From the NCBI RefSeq assembly GCF_000024365.1, contig NC_013235.1:558001-622000 (forward strand): 64,000 bases of DNA. Direction: 5' to 3'. Source of the stretch: Nakamurella multipartita DSM 44233 (lineage in GTDB: Bacteria; Actinomycetota; Actinomycetes; Mycobacteriales; Nakamurellaceae). Position 1 is the first letter of the stretch. Every line of letters starts with the position of its first letter. Positions 1 to 9,560 of this stretch are shown in pieces. The position numbers and the translations under genes were made by a program. The notes below the pieces were generated by a model. That model ran no database searches. It was given only the letters and a program-made list of their open reading frames with translations, and was not told the origin of the DNA.

Positions 1-442
1 TGGCCCGATCGACCAGCTCGCCGGCCTGCGAGGTCACCTGGGGAGCCAGCACCGCGATCAACCCGCTGAAGATCACCAGCAGGCCGATCAGGGCCACGAT
101 CGCGGCCAGGGCATTGGGCAGCTTGCGCCGCATGAACCGGACCGGCGGCCACAGGATGGTGGCCAGCAGCAGGCCGAGCAGGATCGGCAGGACCACACTC
201 CAGAGCTGGCCCAGGATCCAGAACGCGGCGAACAACCCCACGCCGATGATCAGCAGGCGCAGCGTCCACTGCGAGTACTCCACGAGCCCGCGTTCCAACC
301 GGCGCGCGGAGGCGGTGCTGACCGGTCCGGTGGGGCGATGACCGGCCAGGTCGTCGGCATCGGTACCGCCATCGGCACCGGTCCGGGAGTCGGGATCGGC
401 GGCGACGGCCCGGCCTGCTCCCGGTGAGCGTCGTCCGAACAT
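1..442 (-). CDS. AI-2E family transporter (UPF0118-like), 3' end outside window
   Basis: The gene starts with ATG at 442 and reads leftwards off the window, so only about 147 N-terminal residues are visible. A charged, Gly/Asp-rich cytoplasmic leader of about 50 residues is followed by two hydrophobic segments (around LLIIGVGLFAAFWILGQLW and the LPILLGLLLATILWP stretch) and then by a third (ALAAIVALIGLLVIFSGLIA). The order of segments and the PPV-RRKLP linker are typical of the AI-2E/PerM/YdiK exporter family, which are 7-8 TM integral membrane proteins of poorly defined substrate. Assignment rests on this N-terminal pattern only. Confidence 0.75.
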   Translation of the reverse strand, partial: MFGRRSPGAGRAVAADPDSRTGADGGTDADDLAGHRPTGPVSTASARRLERGLVEYSQWTLRLLIIGVGLFAAFWILGQLWSVVLPILLGLLLATILWPPVRFMRRKLPNALAAIVALIGLLVIFSGLIAVLAPQVTSQAGELVDRA

Positions 443-609
443 GGTGCCTCCCCTGCGGCCGGCCCGAACGGGCCGGCGTCGGGTTCATCTTTCCCTGCGG
501 CCGGACCGGGCAACCGCCCGGACACCGGTCACGAAGTGGTCTCGGTCCGCTGGCGTACCGCCCCGGCCGGCCGCACAGTGGTCGCACACATTCAGCTCAG
601 GGGGCACGG

Positions 610-1548
610 GTGGACGGGGAGCCGATCGGGGGGATCGCGGGCCGCCGGGCGGCCGTCGCGATCGCGGTGAGCCTGGGGGTGGTGTTGCTGGTCGCGGCGG
701 CCGTGGTGCTGGTCACGGGCAACACCGGGGTCGCCGGTGAGGCGGTGGCCGCGCCGGTGTCCGAGCGGCCGCAGGCCGGTGACTGCCTGCTGGACGACCC
801 GATCGGCGTGGTCTATGGCTCGCCGGGTGGCTCCAGCGAGTTGCCCGCCCTGCGAACCGCGGCCTGTGACGGGGCCCGGTACGGCGAAGTGGTCACCATC
901 GGCGCCGGCACCGACCAGGACACCGCCGCCGACGACGGCACCCAGGACCAGTGCTGGAGTGCCGCCTACGGGTACCTGGGCGTCCCGGACCCGGTGACCA
1001 CGGACCTGGACCGGGTTCCGGTGGCCGATGTCTGGCCCCTGCTGATCGGCCCCGACGATCGGCAGCGGGCCGCCGGTCAGGTCTGGTCGGCGTGCGTGGT
1101 CCACCTGGCCCCCAGCAAGTCCGACGACGGGGTCACGATCGACCATTCCCTGCGCGGGGCCTGGGCCCGACCCGAGGACGCGCACCTGTTCTCGATGTGC
1201 CTGGTGGACGGCGACTCGCAGGATCCGATCAACTGCGCCTGGAGTCACGGCGCCGAGCAGATCAGCTATGCGTGGGGCGACTCGACCCAGACGCCGGAGA
1301 CGGCCACCGCGGCCTGCCGGGCCGATGCCGTCGATGCGCTCGGCTCGCCGGCCGCGCTGGACCGCGGCGACCTGGCCGTCTCGGTGGTCGCGTCCAGGTA
1401 CGACGACGGGGAGCTGGTCACCGGTCCCGAGGCGGCCAGCGCGGACGGCGATTACTTCCTGGACTGCCTGCTGGTGCCGGCCCGGGCCGGTCAGGAGCTG
1501 GTCGGTCCGCTGCGCGGGCTCGGCGAGGCGCCCGCTCCGCTGCGGTGA
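610..1548 (+). CDS. Membrane-anchored/secreted protein of unknown function
   Basis: About 312 residues from a GTG start at 610. The open frame extends further upstream to 424, but that part overlaps the start region of the divergent gene and is Pro/Arg/Gly-rich, so the start just before the hydrophobic segment is preferred. A single membrane segment lies near residues 14-36 (AVAIAVSLGVVLLVAAAVVLV), followed by an extracytoplasmic region with several well-spaced cysteines (GDCLLDD, TAACDGA, DQCWSA, WSACVV, FSMCLV, INCAWS, TAACRA, LDCLLV), suggesting a disulfide-bonded, septum-formation-like duplicated domain. No catalytic motif was recognised and the function is unknown. Confidence 0.7.
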   Translation: MDGEPIGGIAGRRAAVAIAVSLGVVLLVAAAVVLVTGNTGVAGEAVAAPVSERPQAGDCLLDDPIGVVYGSPGGSSELPALRTAACDGARYGEVVTIGAGTDQDTAADDGTQDQCWSAAYGYLGVPDPVTTDLDRVPVADVWPLLIGPDDRQRAAGQVWSACVVHLAPSKSDDGVTIDHSLRGAWARPEDAHLFSMCLVDGDSQDPINCAWSHGAEQISYAWGDSTQTPETATAACRADAVDALGSPAALDRGDLAVSVVASRYDDGELVTGPEAASADGDYFLDCLLVPARAGQELVGPLRGLGEAPAPLR

Positions 1549-1573
1549 GCACTGATGCGGTGAGCGGGCCTGC

Positions 1574-2566
1574 TCAGCGCAGGGCCAGCAGCACCGCGTA
1601 CACGGCCATCGAGACCACGTACAGCGCAACGATGATCGCGTACCCGGCGACCTGGGTGCGGGCCGGGCCCGGCCGCATCCACCACTTGAACCGCCGGAAC
1701 GCCCACGGCACCAGCAGCCAGCCCAGCAGCTGGGTGCTGACCAGGTTCCCGATGAACAGGGACAGCCAGAACGGCACGCCGTGGGCGGCGAACAGCGGGT
1801 CGGCGATGAAGTAGCCCCAGGCGAAGACCACCGGGTAGAGCATGAGCAGGACCAGCAGGTTGCTCTTGAACACCGGGTCCGGGGCCGCGGTGGGCTCCTG
1901 CCCGGACCAGAAGCCGAACCCGTAGGCGGAGCGGACCAGCCGCAGCTGCTGGGTGAAGCGTTCGCCGTCGGCCAGCAGGGCGGTGCGCTCCGGGGAGGCC
2001 AGCCAGGCGTCCAGGTGCTCGTCGGAGTCGAAGCTGAGCAGGACCACCCAGTCCTCCTGGACGCCGGGCACGGGGCGCTGCACCTTGTGCCCGACGAAGC
2101 CGTCGAACCGCGACTCGGCCGCGGCGACGGTCCGTTGCCAGGCCAGGAAGTCACGTTCCAGGCCGGGCGCGACGCGGGAGGAGATCAGCGCAGACACGGC
2201 GGTGCTGCGGTCCCGGTTGTTCTCGACGATCAGGTGGATCTCGTCGTTGCCGACGAAGTGGTCGCTGATCTGCGCGGCCAGGTCGGCCCGGTCCGGGCTC
2301 TGCAGCCAGGCCCGGGCGCTGTGCACGTCCCGGAACCGCTGCACGATCACCCAGTCCACCTGCACCGGTGGATTGGGTGGGATGACCCGCCGGTCCAGGA
2401 ACCCCGGCCAGCTGGCCAGCCGGGCGGCCACCTGCTCCTGCCAGGCCTGGTAGGCCGGCGCCGAGGACTCGGCCAGCCGCCGGTGCACGACCAGGGCCAC
2501 CGGGCCGTCGGGTCCGGCCGGACCCCAGGAACCGGGCCGGGCCGGGGAATTGAGCGAGGTGCTCAC
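1574..2566 (-). CDS. Antibiotic biosynthesis monooxygenase (ABM) domain protein with C-terminal membrane domain
   Basis: A 330-residue protein. Two tandem ABM-like ferredoxin-fold units are recognisable at about residues 20-120 (VVHRRLAESS...YQAWQEQ, VIVQRFRD) and 120-215 (ISSRVAPGLERDFLAWQ, WVVLLSFDSDEHLDAWLASPER). The C terminus (about 235-330) has three hydrophobic segments, so the enzyme-like domains are probably tethered to the membrane. ABM domains often act as cofactor-free monooxygenases or quinone/haem-related enzymes; the substrate cannot be read from sequence. It lies just downstream of guaD on the same strand with 5 bases between them, so the two are probably co-transcribed. Confidence 0.8.
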   Translation of the reverse strand: MSTSLNSPARPGSWGPAGPDGPVALVVHRRLAESSAPAYQAWQEQVAARLASWPGFLDRRVIPPNPPVQVDWVIVQRFRDVHSARAWLQSPDRADLAAQISDHFVGNDEIHLIVENNRDRSTAVSALISSRVAPGLERDFLAWQRTVAAAESRFDGFVGHKVQRPVPGVQEDWVVLLSFDSDEHLDAWLASPERTALLADGERFTQQLRLVRSAYGFGFWSGQEPTAAPDPVFKSNLLVLLMLYPVVFAWGYFIADPLFAAHGVPFWLSLFIGNLVSTQLLGWLLVPWAFRRFKWWMRPGPARTQVAGYAIIVALYVVSMAVYAVLLALR

Positions 2567-2571
2567 CGCGA

Positions 2572-3969
2572 TCAGGGCTTCCGGTACGCGCGCTCGCCCA
2601 TCAGCCAGGTCTGCTCGACGGCCCGCTCGTCACCGACCATCATGATCCCGAACAACACCTCGGCGGCGTCCTGCATCGTTCGCGGGGCCCCGTCGGGCAG
2701 CAGCAGGCTCATGTGCCAGGCGGTGGCCGGCGGGCCGCCGTTCCAGTCGAGCACGACGAAGTCGGCCTCCTTGCCGACGTCGAAATTGCCGACCAGGTCG
2801 TCGATCTCCAGCGCCTGGGCGCCACCCAGGGTGATCGAGTAGAACGCCCGGTACGGGGAGAGCTTGTTGCGCTCGGACTCGGCCAGGTCCTGCTCGCTGG
2901 GAACGACGCTGCCGTCGAGCAGGGTGTTGTTGAGCATGCCGACCTTGTAGGCGTCCTCGAGCACATTGAGCATGCTGAAGCGGTTGCCGCCGCCCATGTC
3001 GGTGCCGAAGGTGAGCTTCACCCGGTGTTCCGGGTCGGTCGCCCGGCCCAGCCGGAACAGGCCGCTGCCCAGGTACAGGTTCGAGCAGGGACAGAAGGTG
3101 ACCGCGCCGCCGCTCGCGGACAACCGCCGGAACTCGTCGTTGGTCAGCCAGACGCCGTGCCCGCCGGTGAATTTCGGGCCGACCAGGTCGAACTTCTCGT
3201 AGACCGAGAGGTAGTCGGTGCAGCCGGGGTGCAGCGGCGGGACGCCGCGGACCTCGGCCGGGTTCTCCGAGATGTGGGTGTGCACCCACAGGTCCGGGTA
3301 CTCGTGCTTGAGCCGCTGGCAGGTCCGGAACAGCTCCTCGGTCGCGCCGAAGGCGAACCGCGGAGTGATCGCGTACAGGTTGCGGCCCTGCCGGTGGAAG
3401 CGGGCGATTTGGTCCTTGGCCGCGGCCTCGAAGTCGGCCGGCGAGATGGTGAACCAGTCGGGTGCGTTCTGGTCGATGGCGGTGATGCCGGAGATCACCC
3501 GCAGGTTGCGGCGGGTGGCCTCCAGGAACAGCTCCTCGGTACAGACCGGCGCGCTGGAGGTGAACGCCTGGATGGTCGTGGTGCCCGAGGCGAGCAGGTT
3601 GTCGAAGAAGTGTTGCCCGCCCAGCTGGGCGTACTCGCGATCGGCGTACTTGCGTTCCTCGGGGAACACCGACTTCTGCAGCCACGGCAGCAGCTGCTCG
3701 CCGTAGGCGCCGAGCACGCGGGTCTGCGGGAAGTGGATGTGCCCGTCCACGAAGCCGGGCAGGATCAGCCGGTCGGCGATCTCGGTGACCGGGACCTGCG
3801 GGTGCCGGGCCCGGACCTCGGCGTAGGGACCGAAGTCGGCGACCCGACCGTCGCTGATGACCAGCAGCCCGTCGGCGTGGAACCGGGCCGACTCCTGTTC
3901 GGCGCCCACATGCCGCCAGGGGTCGTCGACGAAGTCGAGGAAGGTGCCGCGGACCGCCGTGGTGGCCAT
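2572..3969 (-). CDS. guaD: Guanine deaminase (amidohydrolase superfamily)
   Basis: A 465-residue cytoplasmic enzyme converting guanine to xanthine and ammonia in purine salvage/catabolism. Family signatures are visible in order: PGFVDGHIHFPQ (metal-binding HxH, near residue 75), HTHISENPAEV (His ligand), GGHGVWL, CPCSNLYLGSG and TFGTDMGGGNRFSML (catalytic/metal Asp region). The length matches guanine deaminases (about 440-470). The ATG at 3969 is preceded by a GGGGG Shine-Dalgarno-like tract five bases upstream; the frame is open further upstream but with non-protein-like composition. It is divergent from hrpA across 178 bp that must hold both promoters. Confidence 0.93.
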   Translation of the reverse strand: MATTAVRGTFLDFVDDPWRHVGAEQESARFHADGLLVISDGRVADFGPYAEVRARHPQVPVTEIADRLILPGFVDGHIHFPQTRVLGAYGEQLLPWLQKSVFPEERKYADREYAQLGGQHFFDNLLASGTTTIQAFTSSAPVCTEELFLEATRRNLRVISGITAIDQNAPDWFTISPADFEAAAKDQIARFHRQGRNLYAITPRFAFGATEELFRTCQRLKHEYPDLWVHTHISENPAEVRGVPPLHPGCTDYLSVYEKFDLVGPKFTGGHGVWLTNDEFRRLSASGGAVTFCPCSNLYLGSGLFRLGRATDPEHRVKLTFGTDMGGGNRFSMLNVLEDAYKVGMLNNTLLDGSVVPSEQDLAESERNKLSPYRAFYSITLGGAQALEIDDLVGNFDVGKEADFVVLDWNGGPPATAWHMSLLLPDGAPRTMQDAAEVLFGIMMVGDERAVEQTWLMGERAYRKP

Positions 3970-4147
3970 GAATCCCCCTGTGTTCGCCCCCATGCCGCAG
4001 CATCGAGGCCGATGAGTGTCCGAACGACAAGATGTGCGCCCTGAGACTAGTCCTAATGAGCAACTCCGGCACGAGTGGAGTAATGACGGGTCGCGAGCGG
4101 CCGGTGGGGGTCGCACCCGCGGTGCGGCGACCTATCCTGGCGGGGAC

Positions 4148-7100
4148 ATGAGCGTGCATCAGGCCCCGGACGCCGAACGGACCGAACGGCTGGCCGACCT
4201 GACCATCGTCGACCGGCGTCGGCTGCAGGGGCGGCTGCGCAGTGCCGAACGGATCCCGGACCCGGCCAAACGCGACCTGGTGCTGGCCGAGATCGATCAC
4301 CAGCTCGAGGCCGGGGCAGCCCGGCTGGCCCGGCGTCAGGCCGCGGTCCCCACGATCACCTTCCCGGCCCAGCTGCCGGTCTCGGCCCGGGTGCAGGACC
4401 TGGCCCGCACCATCGCCGAGCACCAGGTGGTGATCGTGGCCGGGGAGACCGGGTCGGGCAAGTCGACCCAGTTGCCCAAGTTGTGTCTGCAGCTGGGGCG
4501 GGGGGTCCGCGGCATGATCGGGCACACCCAGCCCCGGCGGATCGCCGCCCGGGCGCTGGCCGAACGGATCGCCGAGGAGACCGGCACCCAGCTGGGCGGC
4601 GCGATCGGCTACTCGATCCGGTTCGGCGACCACACCGGCCCGACCACCCTGGTCAAGCTGATGACCGACGGCATCCTGCTCACCGAGATCGCCCGGGACC
4701 GGATGCTGTGGGCCTACGACACGATCATCATCGACGAGGCCCACGAGCGAAGCCTGAACATCGACTTCCTGCTGGGCTACCTGCAGGGCCTGCTGCCGCA
4801 GCGTCCCGATCTCAAGTTGATCATCACCTCGGCCACCATCGATCCCGGCAAGTTCTCCCGCCACTTCGCCGACGCCCCCGTCGTCGAGGTCTCCGGGCGG
4901 ACCTTCCCGGTCGAGATCCGTTACCGGCCCTACGGTCTGGACGCGCTGCCGGAGGTGGACGATCCGGACGCCGAGCAGTCCCGCGGTTCCTCCGAATCGG
5001 CCGACCAGGGTCAGGCGATCACCGCCGCGGTCGACGAGCTGCTGGCCGCCGGGGACGGCGACATCCTGGTCTTCCTGTCCGGCGAGCGGGAGATCACCGA
5101 CACCACCGAGGTGTTGCGCGGCCACCTGGCCGGCCGGCGGGGCCTGACCGAGGTGCTCCCGCTGTACGGGCGGCTGTCCTCGGCCGATCAGCACAAGGTC
5201 TTCTCCGCGCACCCCGGACGGCGGATCGTGCTGTCCACCAACGTGGCCGAAACCTCGCTGACCGTCCCCGGGATCCGGTACGTGATCGACCCCGGCACCG
5301 CCCGGATCTCGCGGTACTCGCCGCGCAGCAAGGTGCAGCGGCTGCCGATCGAGCCGATCTCGCAGGCCTCGGCCGGTCAGCGGGCCGGCCGCTGCGGCCG
5401 GGTGGCCAACGGCATCTGCATCCGGCTGTACTCGGAGAAGGACTTCGACGAGCGGCCCGCCTACACCGACCCGGAGATCGCCCGCACCTCGCTGGCCTCG
5501 GTCATCCTGCAGATGGCCGCCCTGGAACTCGGCGACATCGTCGACTTCCCGTTCCTGGACCCGCCCGACCAGCGGCAGATCACCGACGGCGTCACCGTGC
5601 TCACCGAGCTGGGGGCGATCGACCGCAGCGCCGGCGACCGGGTCCGGCTGACCCCGACCGGCCGGGAGATGGCCGACCTGCCGCTGGATCCCCGGCTGGC
5701 CCGGATGCTGGTGGAGGGCGAGCGGCGCAACGTCCGGCGGGAGATGCTCGTGCTGGTCTCCGCGCTGGCCGTCATCGACGTCCGCGAGTACCCGCTGGAC
5801 GAGCGGGACAAGGCGACCGCCGCGCACGCCCGTTTCGTCGACGGCAACTCGGACTTCAACGCCCTGATCAGCCTCTGGGCGTACCTGGAGGAGCAGGCGA
5901 AAACTCAGTCCGGCAACGCCTTTCGCCGGATGTGCCGCCGCGAGTACCTGAACTACCTGCGCATCCGGGAATGGCAGGACCTGCACGCCCAGCTCAGCCA
6001 ACTGCTCGACGGCGGGCGCCGTCGCGGTGGCCGGCGCCGGCCGGATCGGCCCGCCCCGGCCGACCGGGGCAGCCTGCCCCAGCGACGCGATCCGGACGCC
6101 ACTCAGGGTGGCCGCGGCTCGCTGGCCGTGGACGTTGACACCGAGCGGGTGCACACCGCCCTGCTGGCCGGGCTGCTCTCGCACATCGGGCTGCGCAAGG
6201 AGGGCACCCGCGAATACCAGGGCACCCGCGGCATCTCCTACTCGATCTGGCCCGGCTCGGCGCTGGCCCGCACCGGCCCGGTCCTGGTGGTGGCCGCCGA
6301 ACTGGTCGAGACCAGCCGGTTGTGGGCGCGGATCTGCGCCCGGGTCGAACCCGGCTGGGTCGAGCAGGTCGGCGCGGACCTGTTGCGCCGCAACTACTCC
6401 GAACCGCGGTGGAACGGCAAGCGGGCCAGCGTGGAGGCCACCGAGAAGGTGACCCTGCTCGGCGTCACCCTAATCGCCGCCCGCACGGTGCAGTTCGACC
6501 GGATCGACCCGGAACTGTCCCGGGAACTGTTCATCCGCCATGCCCTGGTCGAGCGGGACTGGCAGACCCGGCACCGGTTCTTCGCCGACAACCAACGGGC
6601 CCTGGAACAGGTCACCGAGTGGGAGGAACGGGCCCGGCGGCGGGACATCCTGATCGACGACGACACCATGTTCGCCCTCTACGACGCGCGGATCCCGCCG
6701 CAGGTCACCTCGGGCCGGCACTTCGACTCCTGGTGGAAGAAGGCCTCCCGCACCCAGCCCGACCTGCTCACGCTCACCCCGGACATGCTGATCGCGGCCG
6801 GCGCCGAGCGGTTCGACTCGGCCGCGTTCCCCGACCGGTTCACCTCCGGCGAGGTGGAGCTGCCGCTGGACTACGTGTTCGACCCCGGTCGGGCCGACGA
6901 CGGGGTGACCGTGAGCATCCCGCTGCCCGTGCTGGCCCGGGTGGACCCGGCCGGCTTCGAGGCCCAGATTCCCGGCCTGCGCGCCGATCTGGCCGTCGCG
7001 CTGATCCGCACCCTGCCCAAGACGCTGCGGCGCAACTTCGTGCCCGCCCCCGATTTCGCCCGGGCCGCGTTGGACCGTATCGATGCCGCCCGCCCGCTGG

Positions 7101-8197
7101 CCGAAGAACTTGCCGGCGCGTTGACCCGGATGACCGGGGTGGTCGTCCGTACGGCCGACTTCGACCCGGACAAGGTGCCCGAGCACCTGCGGATGAACTT
7201 CCGCATCGTCGACGAGCACGGCGCCACCGTGGCCAGCGGCCGGGACCTGCCGACGCTGCAGTCGACGCTGCGCACGGACACCCAGCGGGCGGTGGTCCAG
7301 GCCACCAAGTCGCTGGAACGCCATGGCCTGACCGCCTTTCCCGAGCCCGGGGTGCCGCGGCGGGTGCGGGCGCGGGTGGCCGGGCACGAGGTCACCGGGT
7401 ACCCGGCGCTGGTGGTGGAGGGGCCGGGCACCGTCGGTGTAGCCGTCTTCGACAGCGAGGCCGACCAGCGCCGCGCCATGCGGGCCGGCACCATCGAGCT
7501 GCTGGCCGCCGCGCTGACCCCGTCGCTGACCCGGGTCCGGCAGCTGCTCACCCGCGAGCAGCAGATCACCCTGGCCACCGCGCCCGGCACCACCATCCCA
7601 ACCCTGGTCGCCGACGCCACCCGGGCCGCGGTGGACGCCCTGCTCGACTGGGCGGGCGGGCCGAGCTGGAGTGCGGCCGGCTTCGCCGCGGTCCGGACCA
7701 AGCTGACGCCGAGCATGCTCACGTCGGTCCGCGACGTGCTGGCCGCCGCCGAGACGGTGCTCAGCGCGGCCGGCGCGGCCGCGCGAGCGCTGGACACCGC
7801 GGAGCGAGGCCCAGGGGCGGCCGCGGTCGCCGACCTGACCCGGGACATGCGCGCCCAGTGGCGGGCGGCGGTGGCCCCCGGGTTCATCGTGGCCACCGGC
7901 GCGGCCGGCCTGCCCGACCGGGCCCGGCAGCTGCAGGCACTGCGGATCCGGGCGGAGCGGGTCCGCGAGGCGGCCGGGCGGGACCGGGAGCGCCTCGCCG
8001 AGATCCGCGAATTGCAGGCCGAGGTGGACCGCGCGGTCGAGGAGCTCCCCGAGGAGCGCCGGTCGGACCCGGACGTGCAGGCCCTGCACCACCTGCTGGC
8101 CGAGTACCGCGTCGCCCTGTTCGCGCAGCCGATGCGCACGTCGGTGCCGGTCTCGGCCAAGCGCATCCGATCGGCCGCCGCGGCGCTGGGCGGCTGA
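4148..8197 (+). CDS. hrpA: ATP-dependent RNA helicase HrpA (DEAH box)
   Basis: About 1349 residues, the normal size of bacterial HrpA. Helicase motifs in order: Walker A GETGSGKST (residues 99-107), TQPRR, DEAHERS (196 onward), SAT (228-230), STNVAETSLT (about 363-372) and QRAGRCGR (411-418). The HA2/OB-type region and the long HrpA-specific DUF3418 C terminus follow. HrpA resolves stalled ribosomes and remodels RNA in the cytoplasm. The ATG at 4148 is chosen because the extension upstream is low-complexity and the family begins shortly before the LADLTIVDRRRLQGRL helix. A charged insertion (ADQGQ region near 280-290) separates the two RecA domains. Confidence 0.95.
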   Translation: MSVHQAPDAERTERLADLTIVDRRRLQGRLRSAERIPDPAKRDLVLAEIDHQLEAGAARLARRQAAVPTITFPAQLPVSARVQDLARTIAEHQVVIVAGETGSGKSTQLPKLCLQLGRGVRGMIGHTQPRRIAARALAERIAEETGTQLGGAIGYSIRFGDHTGPTTLVKLMTDGILLTEIARDRMLWAYDTIIIDEAHERSLNIDFLLGYLQGLLPQRPDLKLIITSATIDPGKFSRHFADAPVVEVSGRTFPVEIRYRPYGLDALPEVDDPDAEQSRGSSESADQGQAITAAVDELLAAGDGDILVFLSGEREITDTTEVLRGHLAGRRGLTEVLPLYGRLSSADQHKVFSAHPGRRIVLSTNVAETSLTVPGIRYVIDPGTARISRYSPRSKVQRLPIEPISQASAGQRAGRCGRVANGICIRLYSEKDFDERPAYTDPEIARTSLASVILQMAALELGDIVDFPFLDPPDQRQITDGVTVLTELGAIDRSAGDRVRLTPTGREMADLPLDPRLARMLVEGERRNVRREMLVLVSALAVIDVREYPLDERDKATAAHARFVDGNSDFNALISLWAYLEEQAKTQSGNAFRRMCRREYLNYLRIREWQDLHAQLSQLLDGGRRRGGRRRPDRPAPADRGSLPQRRDPDATQGGRGSLAVDVDTERVHTALLAGLLSHIGLRKEGTREYQGTRGISYSIWPGSALARTGPVLVVAAELVETSRLWARICARVEPGWVEQVGADLLRRNYSEPRWNGKRASVEATEKVTLLGVTLIAARTVQFDRIDPELSRELFIRHALVERDWQTRHRFFADNQRALEQVTEWEERARRRDILIDDDTMFALYDARIPPQVTSGRHFDSWWKKASRTQPDLLTLTPDMLIAAGAERFDSAAFPDRFTSGEVELPLDYVFDPGRADDGVTVSIPLPVLARVDPAGFEAQIPGLRADLAVALIRTLPKTLRRNFVPAPDFARAALDRIDAARPLAEELAGALTRMTGVVVRTADFDPDKVPEHLRMNFRIVDEHGATVASGRDLPTLQSTLRTDTQRAVVQATKSLERHGLTAFPEPGVPRRVRARVAGHEVTGYPALVVEGPGTVGVAVFDSEADQRRAMRAGTIELLAAALTPSLTRVRQLLTREQQITLATAPGTTIPTLVADATRAAVDALLDWAGGPSWSAAGFAAVRTKLTPSMLTSVRDVLAAAETVLSAAGAAARALDTAERGPGAAAVADLTRDMRAQWRAAVAPGFIVATGAAGLPDRARQLQALRIRAERVREAAGRDRERLAEIRELQAEVDRAVEELPEERRSDPDVQALHHLLAEYRVALFAQPMRTSVPVSAKRIRSAAAALGG

Positions 8198-8248
8198 GGT
8201 TCACCCGGACCACACGGCGATCGCTCCCGGTCCAGGAACAATGAGCGG

Positions 8249-9295
8249 GTGAAACCGGCCCGGACAGCGATCGCCGTGCTGGCGGGCGCCCTGCTGCTCG
8301 CCGCCTGCGGATCGGCCGCGACCCCGCGGCCGGCCCCGGCGTCCACCACCGCGCCGTCGGCGAGCGTCCCGTCCGCCGTCGGGCCGGCCGCCCCGGTCGA
8401 TCCCGCCGGCCCGGCCGCGTCGGACGATCCCGCCGGTCCGCCGTCCGAACAGGCCGGCGACCCGTCCGGAGACGCGCCCGGGGACCCGTCCGGCGCTCTG
8501 CCGGCGGCGTTCTCCGACGACGAGACGATGGTCTGGATCCCGGCCGGCGACCATCGCGTCCCCGGCACGCTCGCCCTTCCCGCGGCGGCCCCCGGCCGGC
8601 CGGTGCCGGCGGTGCTGCTGCTGCACGGCGATCTGAGCAGCCGGGACGAGAACGCGCAGATGTTCGCGCGGCTGGCGGCGGCGTTGGCGGCGCGGGGCAT
8701 CGCCTCGCTGCGCATCGACTTCGCCGGAACCGGGGATTCGGAGGAACCCGATCTGGCCCTCGACTACCCCGACATGGTCGCCGACGCCACCGCGTCCCTG
8801 GACTACCTGCGCGCCGATGAGGTCGTCGACCCGGCCCGGGTGGCCGTCCTGGGCCTGTCCCGTGGCGGCGGCGTCGGGGCGACGGTGACGGGCACCGAGC
8901 CGGGTGTCGCGGCCTTCGTCTCCTGGAGCGGGGCCGTCTACAACGGGTACGACGAGGACCCGGACGGCCATGACCTGGCCCGCGAGGATGGGTACGTGCC
9001 GCTGGATGTCGGCGACCGCACGTTCAAGCTCGGGCTGAACTGGTTCGACACCATCGAGCAGTCGCACCCGTTGGACGACATCAGCGGCTACACCGGGCCG
9101 GTGCTGGCCGTGGTCGGCTCCGACGACCAGATCGTGGACCCGGAGGTGTCGACGATCTTCCTGGACACCGTGGCCAGCCCCGACACCACCTTGCATGTGG
9201 TGGACGGGGCCGACCACGGCTTCTCGGCCGACCAGGCCGTGGGGGACGAGGCGATCGGCGTCACCACCGACTGGCTCGTCGCCCGGCTCGGCTGA
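8249..9295 (+). CDS. Lipoprotein alpha/beta-hydrolase
   Basis: About 348 residues from a GTG start. A signal peptide with lipobox LAAC (Cys20) predicts a lipid-anchored extracellular protein. A Pro/Ala/Ser-rich linker (about 22-90) leads to an alpha/beta-hydrolase domain with an oxyanion-type LLLHGDLSSRDEN segment, nucleophile elbow GLSRGGG, the acid-bearing strand VVGSDDQIVD and a GADHGF histidine, i.e. a complete Ser-Asp-His triad. The substrate is unknown; dienelactone hydrolase/esterase-like. An ATG eight bases upstream runs into a stop after three codons, supporting the GTG. Confidence 0.85.
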   Translation: MKPARTAIAVLAGALLLAACGSAATPRPAPASTTAPSASVPSAVGPAAPVDPAGPAASDDPAGPPSEQAGDPSGDAPGDPSGALPAAFSDDETMVWIPAGDHRVPGTLALPAAAPGRPVPAVLLLHGDLSSRDENAQMFARLAAALAARGIASLRIDFAGTGDSEEPDLALDYPDMVADATASLDYLRADEVVDPARVAVLGLSRGGGVGATVTGTEPGVAAFVSWSGAVYNGYDEDPDGHDLAREDGYVPLDVGDRTFKLGLNWFDTIEQSHPLDDISGYTGPVLAVVGSDDQIVDPEVSTIFLDTVASPDTTLHVVDGADHGFSADQAVGDEAIGVTTDWLVARLG

Positions 9296-9301
9296 CCGGC
9301 C

Positions 9302-9508
9302 TCAGACCACCGGGGGCGGCGGCTGCTGGTCGGTGCCGGCGGCCTGGTCGACCAGGCCGTGCAGCTTCTGCTCGATCGGATCGACCTTGTCGTGCCCGAC
9401 CTTGTCGCCGACGAAATCCCCGGTCTTGGTGATGCCGTCCTTGATGGTGTCGGCGTGCTGGGCGACCAGCCCCTGCGCCTTGTCCTTGAGTTCGTTGAAG
9501 TCGACCAT
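9302..9508 (-). CDS. MT0933-like (Rv0909-type) small protein
   Basis: A 68-residue acidic/lysine-rich helical protein (MVDFNELKDKAQGLVAQHAD then KTGDFVGDKVGHDKVDPI). The pattern LKDKAQ..A......I.DGI.K.GDFV.DK matches the MT0933-like family, annotated as antitoxins in mycobacteria. No toxin gene is adjacent: the neighbours are a hydrolase and a glucanase, so a toxin-antitoxin role is not supported here; a stress or DNA-associated small protein is equally possible. A GGGGAGCAC ribosome-binding-like tract precedes the ATG. Confidence 0.7.
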   Translation of the reverse strand: MVDFNELKDKAQGLVAQHADTIKDGITKTGDFVGDKVGHDKVDPIEQKLHGLVDQAAGTDQQPPPPVV

Positions 9509-9560
9509 GGCTGTGCTCCCCGAGTCGGAATGGTGCTGACCCGATCAAGCCTAGCCAGCG

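Noticed and set aside
2630-6184. A 1184-codon open frame on the minus strand across guaD and hrpA.
   Set aside because: It is antisense to hrpA and out of frame with guaD, has no domain, and has the Pro/Arg/Gly/Asp-rich composition typical of high-GC shadow frames.
9302-9508. A toxin-antitoxin module based on the MT0933-like family label.
   Set aside because: There is no adjacent small toxin gene on either side, so only the family resemblance is reported.
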